From: Stutzerimonas kunmingensis
GTDB taxonomy: Bacteria; Pseudomonadota; Gammaproteobacteria; Pseudomonadales; Pseudomonadaceae
Length of the DNA: 64,000 bases
Direction of reading: 5' to 3'
Assembly (NCBI RefSeq): GCF_002929225.1
Contig: NZ_PISM01000021.1
Location: 248,001-312,000 of the forward strand
Position 1 is the stretch's first letter. Each line of letters begins with the position of its first letter. Below, piece after piece: positions 57,805 to 64,000 of the stretch. A model generated the notes under the pieces. That model worked only from the letters and a program-made list of their open reading frames with translations. It was not told the origin of the DNA and did no database searches. The position numbers and the translations under genes are program-made.

Positions 57805-60540
57805 TTACGCCTTGACCTCAAAGCGCAGGTAATCCGCGAGCCGTTTCGACTCGTTGATATCGTCGTGGGGCACCAGCAGGTACTTCCAGGGTTTGGTGCC
57901 TACGCTCGCCGCGTGATCGGACGCGTGCTTGCACCAGCGCATGGCGGCAGCGGCCTTGGCCTGAACTTCCTGGGTGTTGATGTCGGCGCGCGCCTTCGTC
58001 TCTACCATGAGGATGGTCGCGTCCGTCTCGGCCACGAAGTCGGGGATGTACTCCGGCTGCTCGGTGCCAAGCTTGTAGTAGATCTGGAACTGCCCCTTCG
58101 CAGGCTTGAACCACTTCGTCGCGTCGCGCTCCAGGATGATGGCGAAGCGCCGTTCGGTATCCGAATCGAACTTCTGCAGCGGGTACAGGCAACGCGCGAA
58201 GCCGCCGAATAGCATCTGCTTGATGCGACTGGTCTCAGTCACGGTCTCCCGGAAGTGGTGAGCCGTTTGGCCCGCCGTAGCGGTGTAGTTGCACGGCTTG
58301 AGTTCGGTGAAGCCGCGACTGACCTGCACTTCGTACTCCGTCGCCTCTTCCCAGAAGTGGGCCATCATCTGCGCGTGGATTTCCCGCGCGATCAGGCGGC
58401 GGTCACGATCGAGGACATTGATGGCTTCATCCTCGGACAGATAGCCGCGCAGGTGCTGCACCATCTGGCCTGCGAGGTCGTAGAGCAGATCGGCGTGGGT
58501 GAAGTAGTCGATGTCGTCGAAGTCTACCAGCGCGTGGACGATGTAGTCCTCTGGGCGCTGCTCCTTGAGCCCGACCTCGGCGGCAAGGGTGAACTGCTCG
58601 TTGGTGCGCAGCATCTGCCCGACGATCTCGCGCTCACCCGGCTGGAGATGGAGCTGGCTCACATCCAGCTTGAAGGCGTGGAAGCCCGTCGTGACCTCAC
58701 CAGTCGGCACCACAGCGATACGCGGGATGTCGATGGTCTGCTGCACCACGATCTCCGTTGTCTTCGCCACCACGGCGGACAAATCAAGAGCGGAGGCTGA
58801 TTCATCCAAGCCCGCCAGCAATTCGCCTTGCAGCGGCTTCAACCGCTCCGCGACCTCCGCGAGGATTTCCTTCTGCACTTCGGGTTTCAGCAGCGCGCTG
58901 CTGGTGGGCACCAGATCGCGCTTGACCTCGTACTTGCCAATGACGTCCATGACCATACGCGCGGCCTGCTTCTCCGCCTCAGTGCTGAACACCGGTTGGG
59001 GCACAGAGACTTCCGCCCCACTGTGAGTGGCTGAAGCCCCCGTGACCACGACCGGGGCTTCCGTCAGACCGAGGCGCGCCGCTGCCCCGGACTGGACCTG
59101 CACGCTGACCTTCCTGTCGTCGGTGCTCGGCGCATCGAGGATGACCTGTTTCAGGCGAATCGGCGAGTCGCCGCGGTTGGCCTCGTCAATGATCTCCTGA
59201 AACTTGTCGTGCGCGACGATGTTCAAGCGATCCACCGCCGCGACGCCCGTGCGCTTGCCGTAGGGCAATCTCAGGCCACGCCCGATGGACTGTTCGATCA
59301 GCGTGCGGGCATTGGCGGCGCGCAGTGGAACGATGGTGTAGAGGTTGGTCACGTCCCAGCCCTCCTTGAGCATGTTGACGTGAATCACGATCTCGGTCGG
59401 CTCGTCCACGCTCTCCACTGCCAACAGGCGCGTGATCATCTCTTCTTCTTCCGCGCCGGTGCGGCTGGAATCGACCTGGATCACCTTCCCCTGGTAGCGC
59501 CCCTCGTAGAAGGCTTCCGACTCCAGAAGCGCCAGAAGTTGTGCCGCATGGGTGGTATCGCGGGCGATGACGAGCATGAAGGGCTTGACCGGCTTGACGC
59601 CGTTCTCGCGGGCATAAGTGAGCAGCTCAACCTTGGTCGTCTCGTGCAGGCGCACGCCATCTTCCAGCTTGGTCTTCTCGATCTCCTCGGGCGTGTGCGC
59701 CTTGGCGTCGAAGTTGCGCTGAGTGACCACGGCCGGCTCCTTGACGAAGCCATCCTCCATCGCCCGCGCCAGCGGGTAGTCGATCACCACATTCTTGAAC
59801 GGCACGGGCCCTCGGCTGGACTCCACGAAGGGCGTCGCCGTCACTTCCAGACCGAATAGCGGCTTGAGTTCGTTGATCGCACGCACGCCGGCGCTGGCCC
59901 GGTAGCGATGCGACTCGTCCATCAGCAGCACCAGGTCAGACAGGTTGGCTAGATGGTTGAAGTAGCTGTCGCCCAGCACTTCCTTCATCCGCTTGATGCG
60001 GGGCTCCTTGCCTCCGCGTACCTCGGAGTTGATCTTGGAGATGTTGAAGATGTTGATGCGTACGTCGTGGGCGAAGCCGATCGATTGATCGCCCACCGCC
60101 GCGCCGGTCTGGTCGTAGTTGTCGCCGGTGATGATCAGCGGCGGTTGCTGCGCGAACTCAGCGATGCCTTTGAACACGTACTTCGGCGTGTTGCGCGTGA
60201 AGTCCGTGATGAGCTTGTTGTAGATCGTCAGGTTGGGTGCAAGCACGAAGAAGTTGTTGATGCCGTGCGCCAGATGCAGGTAGGCGATGAAGGCCCCCAT
60301 CAGGCGCGTCTTGCCCACGCCCGTGGCCAGCGCAAAGCACAGCGACGGGAACTCACGCTCGAAGTCCTCCAGCGTGCTGAACTCTGCCTTCAACGTGGAG
60401 AGAATGGCCGAGACATCACGCTCGTGACCCAATAGCTCGGGCGCAGCATCGAGCGCGCGAGCGAGCTTGATGAGGGACTCCGCCTGGGGCGGACGAAGAG
60501 ACAGACGGCCGGTGACGGCGTGCAGGACGCGGGCGTTCAT
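57805..60540 (-). CDS. res: Type III restriction enzyme helicase-nuclease subunit
   Basis: 911 aa. Superfamily 2 motifs are ATGVGKTRL (Lys77) and LLMDESHRYR. ARTLIEQSIGRGLRLPYGKR covers motif VI. The C-terminal nuclease pattern PEYIPDF then ILMVETKA fits PD-(D/E)xK. It should translocate on unmodified DNA and cut when two head-on sites are bound. Its ATG overlaps the mod stop by one base (TAATG). Confidence 0.9.
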   Translation of the reverse strand: MNARVLHAVTGRLSLRPPQAESLIKLARALDAAPELLGHERDVSAILSTLKAEFSTLEDFEREFPSLCFALATGVGKTRLMGAFIAYLHLAHGINNFFVLAPNLTIYNKLITDFTRNTPKYVFKGIAEFAQQPPLIITGDNYDQTGAAVGDQSIGFAHDVRINIFNISKINSEVRGGKEPRIKRMKEVLGDSYFNHLANLSDLVLLMDESHRYRASAGVRAINELKPLFGLEVTATPFVESSRGPVPFKNVVIDYPLARAMEDGFVKEPAVVTQRNFDAKAHTPEEIEKTKLEDGVRLHETTKVELLTYARENGVKPVKPFMLVIARDTTHAAQLLALLESEAFYEGRYQGKVIQVDSSRTGAEEEEMITRLLAVESVDEPTEIVIHVNMLKEGWDVTNLYTIVPLRAANARTLIEQSIGRGLRLPYGKRTGVAAVDRLNIVAHDKFQEIIDEANRGDSPIRLKQVILDAPSTDDRKVSVQVQSGAAARLGLTEAPVVVTGASATHSGAEVSVPQPVFSTEAEKQAARMVMDVIGKYEVKRDLVPTSSALLKPEVQKEILAEVAERLKPLQGELLAGLDESASALDLSAVVAKTTEIVVQQTIDIPRIAVVPTGEVTTGFHAFKLDVSQLHLQPGEREIVGQMLRTNEQFTLAAEVGLKEQRPEDYIVHALVDFDDIDYFTHADLLYDLAGQMVQHLRGYLSEDEAINVLDRDRRLIAREIHAQMMAHFWEEATEYEVQVSRGFTELKPCNYTATAGQTAHHFRETVTETSRIKQMLFGGFARCLYPLQKFDSDTERRFAIILERDATKWFKPAKGQFQIYYKLGTEQPEYIPDFVAETDATILMVETKARADINTQEVQAKAAAAMRWCKHASDHAASVGTKPWKYLLVPHDDINESKRLADYLRFEVKA

Positions 60541-62255
60541 TATTCGTTCTCCCCAAACAGGCCGCCCTGTCCCGCGTTGGCGAGGGCCGCGTTCTTGTTC
60601 TTGATCTTCTTGCTGTTATCGAACGTGGCCGCAGGCTCAGCCTTCTCAATCTCCGCCATCGGCAGGTTGGTCACATTCAGGCTGTAGTCGTCACGGCCCC
60701 AATGGCAGCGGGCCAGCACCATCTTCGGGATCTTCTTCAACGTCAGGTTCGGCCACCGCTCCGCCGCTTTGGCCGCCGTGACTCCGTGGAAAGCGGCGCA
60801 GCACACCAGCAGGCTCCGCTCCGGGCCGACTTCATCGGACAGGGCTTGCAGTTGCTCAGCGGACAGGTTCTGCGTGGTGACATAGATGAAATCGCGCTCG
60901 CTGGAGTGGCCGTGCTGCCACCAGTGCGTTTCTGATGGCGCGTAGGTGAAGCCCTCCAGCTTGGCCAGTGCCTCGGCCAGCATCGCCGCGTTGTACTCCG
61001 GATTGATGACCGGATTGCCCCAGCGATCGTTGACGATCAGGCTGGGGGCAAGGCGGTAATAGCGGAAGCCACCGCCACCTTTCCAGTTCACGGCTTTACT
61101 GATACCGCCTTGGTCCTCGCCGTCGATCACCTTCTTCAGGCGCGGGATGATGTGCGTATGGCAGTGATCGCCCAGTTCCACCATGATCCAGCGGCGGCCC
61201 ATTTTGTGGGCCACCGCGCCGGTGGTGCCGGAACCAGCGAAGGAATCGAGTACCAAGTCTCCTGGATTGGTTGCAATCTCTAAAACTCGCTTGAGTAGTC
61301 GTTCGGGCTTTGGCGTGCTAAACACATCAGCGTTGTTGAAAGCACGAACTTCCAGCTTTGCCTCGTGGTTGTGGCCAACCTCCTCGTTCGGCCAGAAAGT
61401 AGATGGCGGACGAGTTGGGCTCTCCTCAAGGTATTGCTTGACATAGATCTCCCACCTTCCGTCTTTCTGGATGAACTCCAGCTGATCCATATTTGCTGGG
61501 ACGTTCTCCTTCTTCCAGCGCCATCGACCTTCAGTCCCGTCTGGCTTTACGGGAAAAATATCTTTTCCATCTGGTGCCGGAATTGGATACCACATGGAAG
61601 GTCGATCTTGACGCAGCGACTCCGAGCCTTCTTTTCGAAGGGAGCGACGCCGGTAATATTTGTTTGCCTTTTTGTCGAAGAAGCCGAATTGCGCTGCATT
61701 TTGCTCTTTGGGCAGCTGGATTGGGAAAAATGCGTCGGTCTTCTGATAAACGAGTAGATGATCGTGGGAGACGCTAAATCCTCTGGCATCCATGCGCTCG
61801 CTGTACACCTTTTGCCACAAGCAGTTGGCGACGAAGTTAGCCCTGCCAAAGACCTCATCACAAAGAACCTTCAAGTAATGGGCTTCATTGTCGTCAATCG
61901 TGATCCACAGCGAGCCATCGTCCGCCAGTAGTCGCTTAATAAGCTCCAGGCGATCCCGCATTAAACCCAACCAAATGGAATGCTCCAGCCCGTCGTCGTA
62001 ATGCGTGAACGCACTGCCCGTGTTGTAGGGTGGGTCAATGAAGACGCACTTCACCTTTCCCGAAAACTCCTGCTCCAGCGCCTTCAGTGCCAGCAGGTTG
62101 TCCCCGAAGATCAGCCGGTTATCGAAGATGTCGTTGTCGGAGACGCGATGCTTGGCGTGATACGACTTTTCCGGGTCTTCCAGCAGGATACGCGGCTCCA
62201 GCTTGGGCCGCTTTTCCTTGCCGATCCAGGTGAGTTCTAGTTTTTGCTTGCTCAT
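60540..62255 (-). CDS. mod: Type III DNA adenine methyltransferase subunit
   Basis: 571 aa. Motif IV FIDPPYNTGSAF (Asp74-Tyr77) comes before motif I VLDSFAGSGTTG, the beta-class order of type III Mod proteins. The middle (about residues 130-300) should be the target-recognition domain, and its coding DNA (about 61240-61850) is plainly AT-richer than both flanks. The C-terminal tail (KKIKNKNAALANAGQGGLFGENE) is short. It confers the methylation that protects the host from Res. Confidence 0.92.
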   Translation of the reverse strand: MSKQKLELTWIGKEKRPKLEPRILLEDPEKSYHAKHRVSDNDIFDNRLIFGDNLLALKALEQEFSGKVKCVFIDPPYNTGSAFTHYDDGLEHSIWLGLMRDRLELIKRLLADDGSLWITIDDNEAHYLKVLCDEVFGRANFVANCLWQKVYSERMDARGFSVSHDHLLVYQKTDAFFPIQLPKEQNAAQFGFFDKKANKYYRRRSLRKEGSESLRQDRPSMWYPIPAPDGKDIFPVKPDGTEGRWRWKKENVPANMDQLEFIQKDGRWEIYVKQYLEESPTRPPSTFWPNEEVGHNHEAKLEVRAFNNADVFSTPKPERLLKRVLEIATNPGDLVLDSFAGSGTTGAVAHKMGRRWIMVELGDHCHTHIIPRLKKVIDGEDQGGISKAVNWKGGGGFRYYRLAPSLIVNDRWGNPVINPEYNAAMLAEALAKLEGFTYAPSETHWWQHGHSSERDFIYVTTQNLSAEQLQALSDEVGPERSLLVCCAAFHGVTAAKAAERWPNLTLKKIPKMVLARCHWGRDDYSLNVTNLPMAEIEKAEPAATFDNSKKIKNKNAALANAGQGGLFGENE

Positions 62256-62265
62256 GAAGTTGCTC

Positions 62266-64000
62266 TCACAGTTGCGGTGCCCGGTGCGACAAGTAGTCGA
62301 TCAGGCGCTTGCGCGGATACGCGTCCGCTGCATTCTGAATATTGCGTAGTGGCGCTATGGCCGGATCAGAACCCAGGTCGAAATGTGTTTCCATCAGATC
62401 GACCATAAAGGCCACGACGTTTCCCTGGTTGCGGAAGAAAGCCAACGGGCCTTCACCCAGCAGGCGCTGCTGCCCGAGGTCGAAGGTCTGCTGCCGGAGC
62501 TGATCGAGCGGCTGGCTGATCAGCGCGGGAATGGTCGCGGGGTCAATGACGGCCTCCTTGCCAATGCGGCTGCGCAGGCGCTTCATCATCACCGCCGTGA
62601 TGACATGAATGCCGTGCCGATAAATCAGGCGTTCCTGGCTGCGCGCCGCAGCGTTCTGCTCATATCCGACAACAAGGGTACGGATGGCCCGATGGCAAAG
62701 CACAGCGTTGACCAGTGCCACTCCGCTCACCTTGGACGCAAACAGATCCCGGTATTCGGCAGTCTCGGGATTAGCCAGCCGGCCGGGCTCACTTTTTAGC
62801 CACACGGCATAACGTGCATCGTTCTGCAGTGAGGTCAAGGCCCTTAATGCTTCTTCCAGCGTGATTATCTCGGTACCGGTACCCGCTGCTTCGGGACGGT
62901 AACGGTAGTCCAAACCGAGGTGGGCGATTTCCTGCCGCAGTCGTTCTTGAGTCTCATCGAGCGCAGTGAAGTTGGCGAGCTGTACTGGGTTCTGGTGATT
63001 GCGCGCCTTGGTGACAAGCTTGCCGAATGGTCTGTCTGCCGGAGCCTTGATCAAGGTGAGCATTACCTTAGCGTCGTTGATGTCACTGTCCGGATGACGA
63101 GCCACAAACTCGGCAGCAGACGCGACCGTCTGCGCGCCGTTGATGATGGATAGGCCACGCACCTTGAACTTCCGAGACCCGTTATCGGAGTTCCTTCCCT
63201 TCTGTTCAATCTCGTCGCAAACGGCTGTTACGCCGTTGTTGAGATAAAAGAAGCTGGTGGGTTCGTCTCGTAGCGTTGCATGGATGGCCTGATTAACATC
63301 GGTTTGGCTGCCGAGGAAGTAGCGAATATTCCGCTCGTACAGCGCCTTGCCCTCTCTTCTATGCAAATCTATTAGATCATTCAGTCGTGCGATACCAAAG
63401 TAAGCCTTACGTGGTTCTTCGATTTTCCCATACTTATGCAAGGTGATTTCGGTGTTAACCGGCTTATAGGCCTTTTCGGCGAGCAAGTCGCGGGTGATCT
63501 CAACTGATGTGTAGTAAATCACCTCCTTGTCGAGCCGCTCTTCGTCGAGATCATCGTCATTCAGCAGCTCTTGTAGTTCATCGAGGGCCGACTGCGATAC
63601 GCCATCTCCGGTATAGGGCACGATCAGCCTGATGCGACTGCATGTATCGAGCGCACTTTCGATTTCAACCTGACGGTTTTGGACGTTCGCGTTGAACCTG
63701 TCGAAGGCCTGCTTCAGAAGCAGGCGGATGCCGCTACAGAAGGCCTGCGCATCCTCCTGCTTGAACTGCTCGGACTCCTTGAGTTTGGCTTGCACAAGGT
63801 AGAGCGTTTCCGTCGGACCATGGTAGTAAATTGCATCCAACCCCTTGTCGTTGAAATCGTCAACCACGGCAGCAGCGGACGCTTGTGGTGTGATGTCTAG
63901 CAGCTTGTGCAGTGCAAAGGCACTGAACGCTCGCGATAGCTGTTTGGTCTGCTGCTGGTCGGCCGGCTTGGTGGTATCCAGCAATGGGGGCAGAAAAGTC
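62266..64000 (-). CDS. AIPR-family abortive-infection protein (5' end cut by window)
   Basis: At least 578 codons, and the frame is still open at the window edge, so the true start lies outside. The AIPR core is visible: ERNIRYFLGSQTDVNQAIHATLRDEPTSFFYLNNGVTAVCDEI and LSIINGAQTVASAAEF. Near the N-terminus NDKGLDAIYYHGPTETLYLVQAKLK has the D-x14-QxK spacing of restriction-like nuclease folds. AIPR proteins are linked to phage resistance. It lies 10 bp upstream of mod, in the same direction. Confidence 0.82.
   Translation of the reverse strand, partial: TFLPPLLDTTKPADQQQTKQLSRAFSAFALHKLLDITPQASAAAVVDDFNDKGLDAIYYHGPTETLYLVQAKLKESEQFKQEDAQAFCSGIRLLLKQAFDRFNANVQNRQVEIESALDTCSRIRLIVPYTGDGVSQSALDELQELLNDDDLDEERLDKEVIYYTSVEITRDLLAEKAYKPVNTEITLHKYGKIEEPRKAYFGIARLNDLIDLHRREGKALYERNIRYFLGSQTDVNQAIHATLRDEPTSFFYLNNGVTAVCDEIEQKGRNSDNGSRKFKVRGLSIINGAQTVASAAEFVARHPDSDINDAKVMLTLIKAPADRPFGKLVTKARNHQNPVQLANFTALDETQERLRQEIAHLGLDYRYRPEAAGTGTEIITLEEALRALTSLQNDARYAVWLKSEPGRLANPETAEYRDLFASKVSGVALVNAVLCHRAIRTLVVGYEQNAAARSQERLIYRHGIHVITAVMMKRLRSRIGKEAVIDPATIPALISQPLDQLRQQTFDLGQQRLLGEGPLAFFRNQGNVVAFMVDLMETHFDLGSDPAIAPLRNIQNAADAYPRKRLIDYLSHRAPQL

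Overview
The window (GC-rich throughout, roughly 60-65 %) reads as a Pseudomonas-like proteobacterial chromosome carrying one end and the middle of a large integrative and conjugative element (ICE) of the ICEclc/PAGI-2 type (MPF-G type IV secretion). Bases 1 to about 5040 are chromosome: the beta-ketoadipate genes pcaR, pcaI, pcaJ, pcaF and pcaD, with a PcaR-like operator ahead of pcaI. At 5043-5060 lies an 18-bp copy of the 3' end of a tRNA-Gly gene, followed on its downstream side by a tRNA-type terminator. This is the att junction without the tRNA body, so the intact tRNA-Gly and the integrase should lie beyond the right edge of the window.

The ICE opens with variable cargo (5309-18598): a LysR regulator, a divergent TetR regulator, a YbhG/YbhF/YbhS/YbhR-like drug-export pump with its own outer-membrane lipoprotein, and a run of genes for a metallo-beta-lactamase/beta-CASP protein, a LOG-family hydrolase, a putative lipid A deacylase and a cytochrome c'-like protein. 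A decayed LysR gene and an intact LysR gene (BisR-like by position) lead into the core.

The core (21.1-42.6 kb) holds the alpA-parA-shi-parB-DUF2857-STY4528 regulatory/partition/replication operon, the inrR-like gene with DUF3158 and ssb, topoisomerase III, and a train of small conserved ICE genes ending in a SNF2-like helicase. Several non-coding signals appear here: a DnaA box with helically phased palindromes inside the STY4528 gene, a 17-bp palindrome upstream of three units, and three copies of a covarying three-stem leader, two of which directly follow strong terminators.

The conjugation module resumes at 48.9 kb (pilL, membrane and periplasmic proteins, a transglycosylase, the TraD coupling ATPase, a TIGR03747-like membrane protein). 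It is split by two defence insertions, both on the minus strand. Island 1 (42.7-48.6 kb) is a TIR-STAND-TPR protein plus an ABC-three-component system with its own XRE regulator. Island 2 (55.1-64.0 kb) is an AIPR protein, a type III restriction-modification pair (mod, res) and an AAA_13 ATPase with a CxxC hook. The element therefore combines mobility, efflux and stress cargo, and at least three candidate anti-phage systems.
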